Origin: Saururus chinensis
Taxonomy: Eukaryota > Streptophyta > Magnoliopsida > Piperales > Saururaceae
Length of the DNA: 64,000 nucleotides
Direction of reading: 5' to 3'
NCBI GenBank assembly: GCA_035235625.1
Contig: CP141146.1
Location: 2,350,501-2,414,500 of the forward strand
Below, piece by piece: positions 39,927 through 53,899 of this stretch. Position numbers and translations under genes: made by a program. Position 1 is the stretch's first letter; each line of letters starts with the position of its first letter. Under the pieces are notes generated by a model. That model did no database searches. It was not told the origin of the DNA and saw only the letters and a list, made by a program, of their open reading frames with translations.

Positions 39927-42900
39927 CTAATAAATTAATGCTTCTAACCTCCGTGACTTAATTGGGTCCTGTGATCGAAAATCCTCCAACCTCAAATTGG
40001 AGCTCGCCTGGACCTCCTTCAAACCTGAATCGCCCTTTTCTCCTCTAATCATCTCCAAGATGCTCACAAGAACATCTAAAGCTAGACCACTCTGAAGGAG
40101 GCTCCCCGGCTCATCACCCCCATCATGTATTAATCTTCCAATCTCTCTAAAAGGTATCACATTTTCTAAGATAACTTTGCCAAATATACGTCCAAGATAC
40201 TCCGCAGCCTTCGGAGAATCAGTTATGCTATCCTCCAGAGTTGAAAGAACGGATTCAAACCTGGAAAAACATGAAGTTTAAAAAACACTTGAAAAACAAC
40301 ACATATATATGAAATATACAGAAGCAAACCATTAAGTACTTATACCCTCTGATAAGCTGATCTGAGCTGAGTAGACAATCACGAGATTTACATAGGTTTG
40401 TCAGAAGCTTTGCCAAGAGTTCCCTATCAATATCATTTTTCCGATCAAAGGAATCCACAACCCAGATCATTATCATATCAGGATAGAAATCAGGGGATCT
40501 TAGGTCTTTTATGCACAAGCGAACCTCCTCCTCATTTCTGGCACTGGAAAAACATTCCAAAAAAGTAAGTCAAACACTTGCATAATTTTATATAATCAAA
40601 CACTTGCATAATGTTTCAAGACAGTTTATTTCCAACCTGTAGTATTCTCTTATGGCTGAAATGGACAGATCTCGCAGCTTATCCTCAGAAAAAACAGGTT
40701 CCACAACAACATTAGCACCACTTGTTGGCACCTGTGCAGGACCAGAGGATAGCATAGTGCCCGTGGACTTATCAAATGAACGCTCTAGATTCCTTGGATC
40801 CCTGTTCAAAACAGTGTGACTCCTATCTCGTAATGTATCAGAGCCAGATTGGCTTGTAAATCTATCTGATGCAAGTCTTGGTATGAGTTCCTCGTGTGAC
40901 TTGTTTTGTTGCCAATCAGGTCCATGGCCATAACCATTTGGACCTGGTCCAAATCTTCTCTGGTCTCCACTGCCATGAGAAACCTCAGGCAGAGGAGCAC
41001 TGGACATAACTGAATGCTGACCTTTTGACATGCCTCTTCCAAGACCACCTTGAGGACCGAGCATTATTGAATCATCATCTATAGCCCTTTGGGGCAAAGG
41101 AACCGACAATGTCCTGCTTTCAAAAGGTTGCCTGTCCTCTAACCGCACATCCTGCATCCCATAGCCACGAGGTGAAGCAGCAAAACTGCGAGGCCCACCC
41201 ATCTGCTGGGTGCCAGGGGAAGGCAACAAGGTGGATCCACGTGAACCATAATCCAAAGGTTGCTGCCCCCTTCTGGCTGAAGAGCCCATGCCAGGTCCAC
41301 GAGATAATCTACTTGCTTGTAATTGACGTTCCTGAGCAGCATCTCTGTGAACTTCATCAATCTTTTTTGGCCCTTCAATCTTCCTCCTTTGTTGCCATCT
41401 GTTCTTTCTCAGATCAATTGCATCCTTCAGCATGAACCTCACCCTTGAAGACAGCTTTTGATTCGTTGACATCTTAAACATCATGTCAAAATAAGCATCT
41501 ATGTGTTCTTTGGCTTTTGGATGGTCTATCATTTCACCGATAGTACTCATCAGCTTGCACAAGGATTCAATGTCTTCCTCGTCAGGGTTCAAATACTGAC
41601 CCAACAACTTCTTGATGCACTCATGCATAATTCTCTCAGTCAACATCTTCTTCTTGTACAATTCCCCAATCAACCGGATATTACCCAGCATTCTCCTCCT
41701 GGCCTTAATTCTCTTCTCTTCTCTTTCCTCCTCAGACTGTTGGATCTCTCCCTCCTCTACCTTATTAGCTTCAGCCTGCTCTCTCTCCCCTCTCTCAAAC
41801 TCTTCCTGGCACTTGTTTAACAGCACCCTTTTAAAGGTGATCTTCTCGTTGTTTTCATTGAAATCAGGCAACTCACCAGCCAAATGGGAGCAGAAATTTG
41901 CATACATCTCACAGAAAGTGGGTTCCATCAGAGCTTTATCAAAAATCTGTGAGATGACTCCTGTTAGAGTTGTAGCACTATCAATGTTGACCTCTTTAAC
42001 CTGCTCAAACAATTTCTCAAAATTTTGGGGCGTAAGCTTATTAAGGATTCCTTTCAACTTCCTTTGCTTGGACTCTTCCTCATCAAGTGCTTTATTTATT
42101 TGATACCTGTTATCAGCCCTGTGCATCCGTTGAGCAGGAGTTTGTGGTGGTGGCATAAGACCTTTCTGAGAACCAGTGCCACGCTGCCATCTTTCAGCAT
42201 CAGAGTTATTCCGTGACAACCCTCCTTGGAGAGTCAAGGACTGCATTGGTCCAGCAAGAATGCCCCCAACATACTGTCCAGATGGTTGTCCACGTGGATT
42301 CCTTAAAACCCCATGGATACTGCCTTGACCAGGTCTAAAGTTTGCAGCACCACCTCCAGGAACATCCAGACGAGGGTCTCTCCCTGAAGGAAACGGGCCC
42401 AGCGATCTGTTCCATTTGTCATCATCAGCAATATTACCTGCACGTCGGTCAACAATTCTGGAACCCCCAGACGCCCTATCTATGATCCTTGCAGGACTTG
42501 GATATGAATCTCGGTCAACAAGGTGAGCACTGCTAACTTTACCACTCATTAGAGCATCAGCTATGTCAGATGGGATTTCAAAACTTTCAGGAAGTTCTGT
42601 GTATTGCTCCCGTAAGGTAAAAAGGAAATCTCGGGAATATTTCTTTCCACCAGTACCTCCATATTCATCAACATGCTTCTCAGCACCAACCACATAAGGC
42701 TCGTTTTTTGTATGTAAAAGTGTTGGGGTAGATATTTCTGCATCTTCCCAATTATCCACCTCAGCCTTGTTTATGCCATCCTCACTTAAAACAAAATTCT
42801 TTCCTGGGTTATCATCTCCAGAAGTGGGCCTCGAATCAACAACAACAGAACTATCAACACTTTCTGAAGTAGAAGTAACAGTTTCAGGCTGCTTCTCCTC

Positions 42901-45900
42901 TGGACCTTTATATGCATTATACAGATCAAAGATAGGACCCGCTGCATCTGCTTTCATCAAAAACTCCTTTTTCTTTTTCTTCTTTCCAGCAGAACTTTTT
43001 GGCCTAGTTTGTTCAATAGGAGCCCTGTCTTTAGATCCAGGTACCGAACCCGAGATAATGCTGCCACTATTATTACTCTCTATAGCCTTTGAATCTAAAT
43101 TTCCGCTAATTTCTGACAATACTGAAGATGTAACAAGAGACTCTTTCACTGAAGCATCTTGCATCTGTTTTTGCTTGTCATCCTCTATCCCCGGTGCATT
43201 TGAAATCAGTGCTCCATCAATTTTATCCCGGTGAGCATTTCCTGATGAGAAGACTCTAGAAGATACTGATTCGGCATCAACAGACTCAGACAATTTATCA
43301 GCAGAGTTCACTGAGTTATCAACTGACATATCAGCTGCAGGGCTACAGCTGGCAGACTCTACAACCACATCATGTTCAGTTTCTTTAGCAAATGAATCAC
43401 CTGAAACATGTGTCTTTTCAATAGCATCCAACTGCAAATTTGGTGACTCTAACTCAGGTTGCTTCTCAACGACAAAAGAATTAAGGCCAACAGATGCCAC
43501 TTCCTGCACAATGCTACCAGAGTCAATTTCATTTAATGTATCTTTCAATTGAGATTCTGCAGTATCCTTGCCAAGATCAGGAGCTCTCCATGGCTCACTC
43601 GAGCATTCCTTTCCGACTTTGATCCCACTGGGCACAGTTTCAGAAGCGACATGGTTACCAGCATGATAATCTTGTGATTCTTCAATATTTTCCGTTGATG
43701 ATCTAGACACATCCAAAGAAACTTCCATTTTTTCCAAATCCTTGGAAATGTCTTCAGCAATATTAGTGTTTCCGTCAGTTTTTAATGAAGAAGACTTCAA
43801 ACCACCACCGAGATCATTCTGATCATCCTTCAACAGCACCGAATAAGCATGTTAGAAAAACCAAGAAGTTTAATTTGGTCACTCAAAATGTAAAACAACA
43901 CAAAGGAAAAGATAAAAAATCATGATTATCATATCCCATATACCTGCTGTTGTTGAGAAGCTTTCACTTCCCGTTTACTGATCTTCTTCTGCTGATCCTT
44001 CATGGAATCTGACCTTCTCAAAGTTCCACTTCGCATGCCATCTGCACTGCTCACAACAGAGACAGATTCCTGGGCACCAGATTTTGGCTGATGCCCCAAA
44101 CTGCTCAAACCTTCTTCAGAATCTTTGGGTCGTTGAGATAAAGTTGCTTCCACTGGATGCTTCAGGGCTTTAGGCGATTCCAACTTGTTCCGAGGGGCAC
44201 TAACTGTCACAGGATTGCTAATTTTTTCATGATGTGTAACAATCAATGGCTTTACTGTCACCTGAACAGAAGGCAATGGAGCAGAGGCTGACACTGGAGC
44301 ATTTTCTATGTTCATAGTTTCAGAAGTGCCAGGCACAAAAGGCCCAGATTTACTGCCAGGCAAAGAGCTGTTAGTTGGCTTGATGAAAGAACCTGTTTGC
44401 CCACTTGGGCCAACTTGATAATTATACCTCGGTCCTGATGAAACAGTATTCATCTGTGTGTTTGTCAGTGAAACAGATGGAGTTTGAAAGAATACAGCAG
44501 GGTTATATGAACCAGGTTGTAAGGATGCATAGTAGCTAATCGGGTGAGCAGGCGAGAATGATGGAATGGGCTGCGACTGAGGGGGTACATTAGTGGAAAA
44601 TCTTGATCCTGCTGGACAAGTGTCTAAATAAGAATCCAGTCTTAGCTCTTCATGAGTATGTGGATCGGTTATCTTAACAGAACTTTTGCGAACACCACTA
44701 AATTTTCCAGGTTGCTGAGGAGGAAATTGTGGTGTCATCCCCATTCCTAAGTTGCTAAGCTGTGGTGCCAATTGATGTCCCATCTGAGGGGCATATCCAA
44801 TGCCTTGACCCTGGTGCACCATACCTTGTGCCTGGAGAGGATGAGATTGGAGACCAGGAACATAAACCTGCTGCTGAACTTGAGCAGCATTGCCCATTGG
44901 TATTGGCATAGCCATTTGGAGTGTATTAGGTGGAATTCCCTGTGTTTGAATCGATGCACTCGGCCCTGGGAACTGCACAGGAACCTGAGGCTGCTGAAAT
45001 GGCATTGGCACAGAGGTTGTAGTCATTGGAAGTCCTGACAGCTTTTGGGTTGTTGAGACCGCTGATGTGGCTCCCGCTTGAACATTCAACTCTCTTGCCT
45101 GTGTTGGTGGATGAGGATCCACCGGAATGGACTGATTTACTCCAGAAACATCCTTTCTCCTTTGCTGCTGCTTGGGTGCGGCAGGTATTGGCACTGAGGG
45201 TGCAACCTTGAAAGGTTCATGACGTACCTACATAAATGATATCACCTTTAAAAGCGCACTAAATAGCAAGGAACAGAAGAAAAGAGAAAGCAGAAAAAAC
45301 CTGGAAAGATTTAATAAACACCTATGATTACCATCCTAAGAAATGGCTCATGCAGAGAACACAATTTGAACTAGCAAATGAAGAACTTAGTAGAACTATG
45401 TAAGAATTACTTTCTTTAATGAAAGAATTATCAATGCTAACAAACTATTAAAAAATAATATATTAGGCAAAGGTTAATTGTTTTTGTCATAGAACAGCAT
45501 TCTTAGGTACAAGGTAGGCTGGGCCAAAAAAAATTACCGACAACCCAACCACATAATACAAGATGTTTTACAGTCAATTACATAGAATCACAAATTATAA
45601 AAGTGAGTGAGATGAGCTTAAGGTGGAAACATAATTTAAATTAAGCTCAAGTTAAGCTTAAATTCAATCTGACATGAAAATAGGCTGAGCTCGAGTCAAA
45701 TATTTGCTTACTCATGCCCCTAATAAAAGCTGGTAGTTTCTTTTCCGATTTGTCATCAACATCCTCATCATTGTCATGCGCCTTGCAAAAGCAACATGGA
45801 GTAGGTTTTACAAGTTCTGTTTCGCCATTGAACTTTTTACGCTCAATGCGACCATAAAGAATTCATGTGAAACAGACTTGCAACATTTTAATGACACACT

Positions 45901-47978
45901 CAGAAGATGGCAAAAATGAGATGGAGGTTTTGATGTAAATAGATACATCCAACTAATTTCATCACAGGTCATTGATTAGGACAAGCAAATATTACGGGCA
46001 CCATCATTTAAATTTACAAGCATGTACTATAATTTAAAAGCACTGCCACAATTTTTACATATAGAAGTTACCTAACATCCGCTGGTGATGCCTGCGTTTT
46101 AAAATTATAAAATTAAACTATCATACTAGAACTGATGGTAAAAACTGATAGCTCCCGGAACTTTATATCATATCATCTCAACATAAAACCCATATGAACT
46201 AGAAATGTAGCCGTGAACCATCATTTGGACACAATCATAAGGATATACTCTCTCAACCATTGATATCACTTTCACAAAGAAAAGTCCGGTTTAAAAATGT
46301 TAAGAGTCCGCTTAGTCTGCGCAGCTGCACAAGCTAGGCAGTGTGTCCAAGCGTTCAGACCCTCTCTTCACACACCCCCCCCCCCCAACACACACAAAAC
46401 AATGCTACACCATTGAACACCCTCGAAATGCTAGAGTCGCTAGATTTCCTCTATGTTAAAAGGACTATATAGCACATAATTCAAAGTACACAGATTCCAA
46501 ACAACAATCTCACAAGCCCAAGTAACTAATAATTAACTTCAAAGATTAAGACAATTTAGAAAAAACCTGATCACGCTTTTGCTCATCCAAATTTGGTGGG
46601 GCTGAGCTCGTCCGTGCAGGAATCTAGAATAGACAAAAAACAGAACAGAGTATTAACTTCTAAAAATCAAACAAAGAGAAATGTGGGCACGACTGTATGA
46701 AAAGATGCATGTCTCAGTATATGATAACAGTGCATGCCACAGATTCACAATCCTCATTCATACAAAGACTCAAGTAATAAAAATTCTAAATACCTGCATC
46801 CCATTCATAAAGCTAGGGTTTATGCTCCCAAACTGAAGAGGGAATGCCCTCGATGAATCTCCTGAAAAAATAACAGAGGATGTTTGTTACTTAAAATAAA
46901 AGGAAAACAAAATTTCCTATTCTGCAAAGTATACAAAGAATTTGGACAATACTATTACAGCATACAGAGAGGTATCATAAAAAATTCATCACAAACATCA
47001 CCTGCTACAACAAGGGAACAAAAATACTAGCAACTAATGGCGTAGAACATTAATTACAAACATTTCTAGACTGTAACAGATATAAAGCCATATGGAGATT
47101 CCTAACCAGAATGTTTATGTATAAAGTAACTAAAACCTACCTTTCGATGGTGTTGCAGAACTAGGCGTGTCAGATACTCCAGATGCAGGTTGTGGCTGCA
47201 GAGCACTGGGAACTGTCCGGGAACTTCTTGCGGCGGTGGTATCAGACTGCTTGGCAGCAGTTGGCAGAATTGCATCTGTCGCTCCTGTGACAGAAAATCA
47301 AATTCTATAAACACTACAATTCCGAGGAACAATGCATTCCTGCAAGTCAGAAATTCTATAAAGACTTCATATAAACCCCTCTATGCAGTGAAAAATATAC
47401 AAATACTACTAATAATCCCAAAGTACAGAAAATTGAAGGCCAATTTTATTGCATCCAAATAATCCGCTTAACTACCATACCATGTAAGGAGGGCTGGACA
47501 AGAGCGCCGTTCTGAACAGCAGGGGAAGGCGGGACGGCCGCGTTTGGTTCAGACCTCAAACCGGTGGGACCTGCCTTAGATTGGCCTCCTTGTCCATTGT
47601 AACCGGATTTTCTGAAACTGATATCTCAAACCCAAAACAACAGAAAACAGAAAGTCACATACAGAGAGCACGCAACGAAGATGAACATCAACCCCTCTGT
47701 CCGAAACCATTCATGCGCATAAAAAAGAAGGAGCATTCCTTCTACAAGAGGCCGAAGCAGGAGGTGGAATCATGGTACAAAAGAGAGGGCGTAGGGTACC
47801 TTCGGTTGGAAGACAAAGAGGCGGAGGAGGAAACGGAAGGTGGAGGGGCAAGTGCGGCGCCGCCGCCCTTCCCGCCGACGCCGGAGAAGCTGCTCCTGTG
47901 GTGGCCGGAGTTACCAGATCGCCCGGGCTTCCTGAGTTGCGCCTCGCTCTTGTCACTCCGCGATTGATTGAGGGACAT
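39927..47978 (-). CDS. EIF4G: Eukaryotic translation initiation factor 4G
   Basis: Nine exons, in coding order: 47978-47800, 47611-47481, 47284-47141, 46861-46794, 46623-46567, 45227-43944, 43827-40637, 40543-40346, 40260-39927; 1861 residues, in the range of full-length plant eIF4G and far longer than eIFiso4G. Start MSLNQSRSDKSEAQLRKPGR is the conserved plant N-terminus. The Ser/Gln/Pro-rich first half is disordered. The eIF4E-binding motif YSRDFLF lies at about residue 1018. MIF4G (eIF4A/RNA binding) spans about 1205-1435, from RKLKGILNKLTPQNFEKLF to LRKNRWQQRR. The MA3 domain begins near 1670 (KLRDLSISAIREYY) and the protein ends RRLEALIY. Role: scaffold of cytosolic eIF4F joining cap-bound eIF4E, eIF4A and PABP; in crops it is also a susceptibility factor for some RNA viruses. 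The acceptor of exon 7 could be 43827 or 43818, both in frame. No defect seen. Confidence 0.96.
46375..46388. repeat. Poly-C run in an eIF4G intron
   Basis: About fourteen consecutive C bases on the plus strand, flanked by CACA-rich sequence, inside the intron between exons 5 and 6. The length is likely unstable or uncertain. Confidence 0.85.
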
Positions 47979-48800
47979 AAATCCGACTGCTCGTTCCTCC
48001 TATTAATCACTCTGCCACCCAACCAACCAAAAGCTATAATAAAACCCAAAGCCGGACGGATTAAAACACAACCCTAATCACACAATCCCCCTCCCACGCA
48101 AAGCCGAAACCTTTCCGCACCAGAACGCACACGAAAAAACACAAACCAATTCGCCCACACAAATTACCTCCAAAAAACGACGAACTCCGGACAACAACCG
48201 ACCGGAATTAGGGTTCTAGGCGGCCGACGGCGTCGCAGGGCAGGCACTCCGAGTCATACCGAAATTCGAACCGCAGAGAAGATAATGGAGAGGAAGAAGA
48301 AGGGGAAAACTGAAAAGGGGAAGGAGAAGGGGAAGAGGGGAGGAGGGAGGGGGGGAGGAATCGGCGGAGGGGCCGCAGCAGTGCAGCAGAGGATGGAGGC
48401 TGGAGGGAGTAACGAAGAAGGAATGATTAAAAAAAATTAAAAAAAAAATTATTTTTGGGGGAGAGTGGGGGCGGTATTTATACGTACGGAGTAGGGGGGG
48501 GGGGTCAAAAGAATCAACAGAAAAGTAGGTGGAGCTGCTGGGCTGGGGTGGTGGTTAAGTGGGCCGGCTCGGGTTATATAGGCCCGGGAGTTTTCTAAGC
48601 TGAATTGGACTCGGGCCCCGCGGGGGGACCGGGGGGAGGCTGTTCGGGAGCTGGGAGACCGAGGACACGCTACGCAAGTCAAGTTGGAGAAGGGGGGAGG
48701 TGGGCGGCGCGCGCGGGCTTTGCTTCTTTTTCTGTGCTGTGCCTTTTTGGGTTTTGCCACGGGACTGTGTATATGGGCCCGGCCCACTCCCCGCTGGCGA
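47979..48800 (-). promoter_or_regulatory. eIF4G leader and promoter
   Basis: A TATA box (TATAAATA on the minus strand) lies at 48475-48482, predicting a start near 48445 and a leader of about 470 bases rich in C and T (48280-48370). A telo-box-like AACCCTAA is at 48208-48215 on the minus strand and another on the plus strand at 48070-48077. TGGGCC site II-type motifs occur at 48560-48565, 48774-48779 and 48781-48786. Telo boxes together with site II elements are typical of plant translation genes. A leader intron cannot be excluded. Confidence 0.5.
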
Positions 48801-49710
48801 ACTTTTTCGGGTCCAGTTAACACCTGGCGGGGAACTCAAGCAAGAATTACGAGGAATTTGCCATTCTCTGTTTTTGAACGAGGGGTGGGAGACTTTTCTT
48901 CTTACTTAATTTGGTTTAGTTTAAATTTTTTTAAAAAAATATTATATACTCTCTCTTTCTTGAATTAATAGTTTCATTTTTGACAAAATAATTTTTTACA
49001 TATTAATTGTCCTATTTTATTCATTTTAAATAATTTAATATTTATAAAAAGTGTTATAAACAATTTTATCTATGTAGGTTTAACTATTTAATAAAAATTA
49101 TTATTTTTCTAAATATAGTTACTAGGAGTATAATATTTATATTTTATATAATATAGAATTATCTTTATCATAATTCAAGTCAGAGCTTGTTTTGGTAAAA
49201 AGGTTTAACGTGCACTGTAAGTTTTGAAGAAATATGTTCATAATATAGTAAAAAAGACACATTGGACCAACGTTTCTATTTTTTTTAAGAGATTATGATA
49301 CACTAGACCAATGTCTCTATGTTACCAATGTTTCTATTATGACAATTTACTCAACTCGGCTTGAAATCGTCATGGTCTACCTGAGGTCAAAACTCAACAA
49401 GATACAAACAAATCGTGATCATAGTAACACAGTTCTCCGAATTTTATTCAAATTTATAAATAAATATTGAAATAGACTTTGGGTAAAAAAATTATTCAAT
49501 TGTCGCTCATTTCAATTTTTTTAAACTAATTTACACGGTAATTCAAGATAGAGAATTTATTAATGGGTTTTTGGGCCTCACAGTACGAAATAAAACTCCT
49601 GTCCTCCCCTTAAAAATTTAGCCTCTCTTGTAGCCCTTTTACAGCCCCTTCAGCCAAATTTTTTTTTATCTTTTTTTTATTTTCTTAAGAAAACTAAATT
49701 GGTCATATAC
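48801..49710. other. AT-rich intergenic DNA left of the LTR
   Basis: No gene or clear element is seen apart from scattered A/T runs. Its last five bases, TATAC, are the left target-site duplication of the LTR that follows. Confidence 0.5.
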
Positions 49711-52700
49711 TGTCACGCCCCGGCGATGCCCGACCCAAGCCGAACCCGGTCCAAGGGCCGGTCAAACGTACGGGGGCGACGAAGTGAAAATTGAGAAATG
49801 ATCTAGCGGAAGACTTAATCCCTAACCACGGGCGATTAACAGAAACACGGAGTGCGCACAATCCTTTGAGTAAGAGTAAATAAAAAGGGAGAAAATGTGT
49901 TGCTTATCACAAAGTAAACAACAATCTCAAACCCACAAACTTAGTTAAGTAAAGCCCACACCGGCTCAAAATAAGTCATAAACATCACAACTGCAAAATA
50001 TGACATAAATCCAAACAAGAACCCTACACAAAGGTTTGAACATAAAACATGAAATAAACGCAGGTAAGTCACGCAACGATCTCCACCATCACACCCAAGC
50101 TACCTCTGACCTTTCCTCAAAGAGGCAATCCTGTCCATCTGCATGTCGCACCACGCAGCCCCAAATCAAAACACAAAAGAGGGGTGAGTTTTAACACTCA
50201 CCAATGGTTTTAATATCACTGTCAACGTAGAAAATACGATAGCTTAGCAATGAGATCATTCAGATCAAAGATTTACATGGTGCATCACTTTCTAATTACA
50301 CATTCATATCACTTAACACTGCATCATAATGCATAATTCAACCTGCATAAATGTATCTCTAGCATACATATTCCCACATGCATTCACATCATAACCAATC
50401 CCGCATGGATGTATCTCTAACATACATATTCCCACATGCATAATGTCATCACAACCTGCATGGATGTATCTCTAACATACATATTCCCACATGCATGATT
50501 TCACAATTCAACCTGCATGGATGTATCTCTAACATACATATTCCACATGCATAATATCAAAATCAACATGCATAGATGTATCTCTAACATACATATTCCA
50601 CATGCATTATATCAAATCAAACTGCATGGATGTATCTCAAACATACATATTCCTCATGCATTTTATCAAATCAACCTGCATGGATGTATCTCTAACATAC
50701 ATATTCCCACATGCATTACATCAAAATCAACATGCATGGATGTATCTCTAACATACATATTCCCACATGCATAATGTCATCACAATCAACCTCCATCAAG
50801 GAGTAATCACACATTAACGTCACACAGACGAGAGCATAGACAAGGCCACGAAGGCTTGTCATAGTCCAAAATTCTACACAAGAATTAAAGAAAGATCGGG
50901 GTTGTCAATCCCTAATACTGCTTGCCCTGGACGATCCTGGCCAAGGATGTCCCATTCTCACACAGAGAATCTAGAGCAGGGGTGTTCGCCCAGGGACATC
51001 TCCTGCGGGGGGAAGAGCCCGAGTTCTCACACAGAGAACCCTAGAACACGTGGTAGCGGGGTGCACACGACATACCACACTGGATTCTCAAGGTCCAGAT
51101 GACACACATAATAACATTCTCACAATCCGCAAGACAAGTACACAACTCGTCCCCCATCATTCCATTTAATTAGACTCAACCCGGGGAGTGCACTCGTTCC
51201 ACATAGGAACTTCAAATCGTTCCACATAGGAACTTCAAATCAAAATATGTCCTTTCGGACCAATCAACTCGCGATTAATCCACGACCGATAAACCCGGCA
51301 CACAATTCCATCACATTGCATCCAATCGGCCAAATTCGATTAATCACGATGAAGCCTCAATTGGAAATCCATTTTCATGATGCGTGCAGCATGGTACATG
51401 CGTGGGCAAAGCATACATGAATCTTAATCCATGATAAGTGCTCTCATCAGCCCCTAATGCATCATTCATAATCACAATATCAAGCTTCAACATCATCATT
51501 TAACCCCCACATGTGTGTGTAACTAGTAGAAGCATTTCATATAATGCATATCAACTTGCTTGAAAATCAACTCACTACTACACTACACATGTGAATTTCT
51601 ATCCAAACATGAATTCCAGCGAAAATCATAGAAGAAGAATCGTTGAAATCATATCTAAATTCAAAACTCAACCACAAAGGCTAAACACATATAACATCAC
51701 TCATTTCATCATTGAGTCATGACATTCACCAACATCCACACACCACTAACCACAATCTATCATGACAAATCAGTTCAACGATGATTGTAGTCCTACTGAA
51801 AATATGCTTAACCAAAGGGAAACAACCATTCATAATTTCAAGATAACGATTCCAACATCATGCCACAAAACATAGGTCATTCCACCATCTCTAAGCATAT
51901 ATCTCAACTCCATAAACTCAATAGCATGCATTTCCAGTAGCCTAACATAGCTTAAAATACTCCACATTCATATAAAATTGGCAAGCTAAAGTGAAATCAT
52001 CAAAATAGACATCGTATGCACAACATGCAATTTCCTGTGTAGCCAATCGATCGCCCTTTAGGCCGTTCGATCGGTTACATGCAAAAATTTGAAATTTACA
52101 GTTCAGCCGATCGATCGCCAACACGGCAGAACAGTCATCTTATTTCTTTCGCAAATCCAAACTGAAACACCATAGATAACACTTGAAATCCACATCTAAC
52201 ACCCTAGTCATCATCAAAAGTCCTCCTTGACTTCCAGAATATCAAACCAAACCATAATAATGCAAAACCCTAAGAAATCGGGATTAAATAATTCCATTTT
52301 CTAATCTTACCATTAACACACTAAATCAAGCAAACCATTTCGAAATAAGCCAAAAATAGAGAGTTTTACCATGGATAAATAGAGATTTTGAAGACCCATT
52401 ACCTCAGCACTTGATTTAGCTCGGATTGAAGAGTCACCCTTCTTGAAATCCTTGAAAACACAATGAGTTTGAATTAAACTCTAATGGAAATCAATTTACT
52501 CAAGAAATCCCTAATTAAATCTTAGATCTAGGGCTTGTTGGTAGTAAAAATCAAATTTTGAATGTTAGGGTTTGTAGTAAAACACAAATCAGTAGTTTTT
52601 GATGGTCAAAAATGAATTGAATCAAGGGGAAAATGGTAGATTTGGAAGAAATAAAGAGAAAAGCTATGGATTAGTGCTTAATTAGAGTAAGCTTACCTCA

Positions 52701-53218
52701 ATCGGCTTCTAATTCGGGCCTAAGTGGGGATTAAGCCAGCCCTCCTTCCTTAGCCTATTCCCAAAAATGGAAATGGCTCAGGTTTGCCCTTTTATAGTAA
52801 GGGTTGGGGTATGCATAGGTAAGTTTTGGGGTGTAAATATGAAAAGTAGACTAAAAGTGGGTATTTTGTAAATTTAAGCACAAATTAAGCCTAATAAAAT
52901 TCTGAAAATTTTTGTGTGACCTTAAGTATATGTCTAGGTTCATTTGACACAAAAATAAAATTTTCGACGGTGGGGCACACAGGGGTCCCGCCAAAACCCT
53001 AATTTTTGGGAAAATAGTAAAAATTCTGAAAAATCTCAAAAATTCACATTTGGTTTAAAATCACTTAAAACCACTAATATTGAAGTTAATTTTGGCTAAA
53101 GCCATCACAAACTCTATTTATTTACGAAATCACCGAATAAGATCAGAAAACACGTAAATCTCACGATAACCAACAATTAAAGAAAACCAAAACCGGTTTA
53201 AAGATGAGGATCCTTACA
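49711..53218 (+). mobile_element. Large solo LTR (or LTR-only derivative), 3.5 kb
   Basis: It begins TGTCACGCCCCGGCGATGCC and ends GAGGATCCTTACA, so it has the TG...CA ends of an LTR. The pentamer TATAC is present immediately before (49706-49710) and after (53219-53223), as expected for integrase. Starts of the TGTCACGCCCC type are known from plant LTR retrotransposons. There are no gag or pol frames, no visible primer-binding site and no second LTR, so the parsimonious reading is a solo LTR left by recombination. It contains a 55-bp minisatellite (50342-50790). At 3508 bp it is long for an LTR. A non-autonomous element is the alternative. Confidence 0.75.
50342..50790 (+). repeat. 55-bp minisatellite, about eight units, inside the LTR
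   Basis: The core GCATGGATGTATCTCTAACA starts near 50344, 50403, 50458, 50515, 50570, 50623, 50678 and 50733, giving unit lengths of 53-59 bp. Each unit continues TACATATTCCCACATGCAT. The frame at 50517-50774 merely translates these repeats. Confidence 0.9.
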
Positions 53219-53223
53219 TATAC

Positions 53224-53895
53224 AAATTTTAAATTTGTTACTACATTGGTAATCACTAGAGGCAATGACATAGTTGAGTTCTACTCTAATGATGTGAACT
53301 TTGCTATTTGATCAAGTTCAACTACACATTATTTATATTTTTATTTATATTATTATTATTATTAAATTAAAAAAAGGTAAAAAAATTTGCTAGATAAAAT
53401 TATTTAAATAATATTAAAAAATAATTACCGAAATAATTCACTTTAAAAAATATTTCTCAAAGTGGTGTTACTTTTCTTTACGTATGTGCCAACAAAGCAC
53501 TAATGTCTGTGTAGTTTTTTTTAATTTTAATTAATTTCATCCTTCCGAATGGTGAAATCTCTATTTCTCTGGGAAGATTTCGTTTGTCATAATGACAAAA
53601 TCACATTTCCTCTTATTTCATATGTCGTAAAGGACGAAATCATGGTACTTGTCTAGCTTCATAAGACAGTTCTTACTTCAAGAGGAAAATGTTAGATTTT
53701 GTCATTTCAAATTCAATTTTTTTTTAGGATATCTTAGAACTAAAAGTAACACGTCCCACACAACATCAAATTTGAATTATCATCCACACAACACACAAAT
53801 AAGCATAAGATATAAATATTTATAAAACATATAAATCTAATATCATATATGTTCATAAAATATTTATTTTAAAACAAACATATCACAATTCTAAT
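53224..53895. other. AT-rich intergenic DNA right of the LTR
   Basis: Nothing recognisable. Around 53540-53650 there are repeated GGTGAAATC/GACGAAATCA-like words, possibly the 3' part of the decayed mobile-domain gene next to it. Confidence 0.4.
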
Positions 53896-53899
53896 TCAC

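Noticed and set aside
48449..48968. Overlapping open frames on both strands in the eIF4G promoter
   Set aside because: Composition-driven frames in GC-rich promoter DNA with TATA, site II and G-run elements and no protein resemblance.
50517..50774. 85-codon frame with repeated CISNIHIPH words
   Set aside because: It translates the LTR minisatellite and carries no independent coding signal.
50342..50790. CRISPR-like regular repeat array
   Set aside because: The units are contiguous 53-59 bp tandem repeats without unique spacers, in a plant nuclear LTR.
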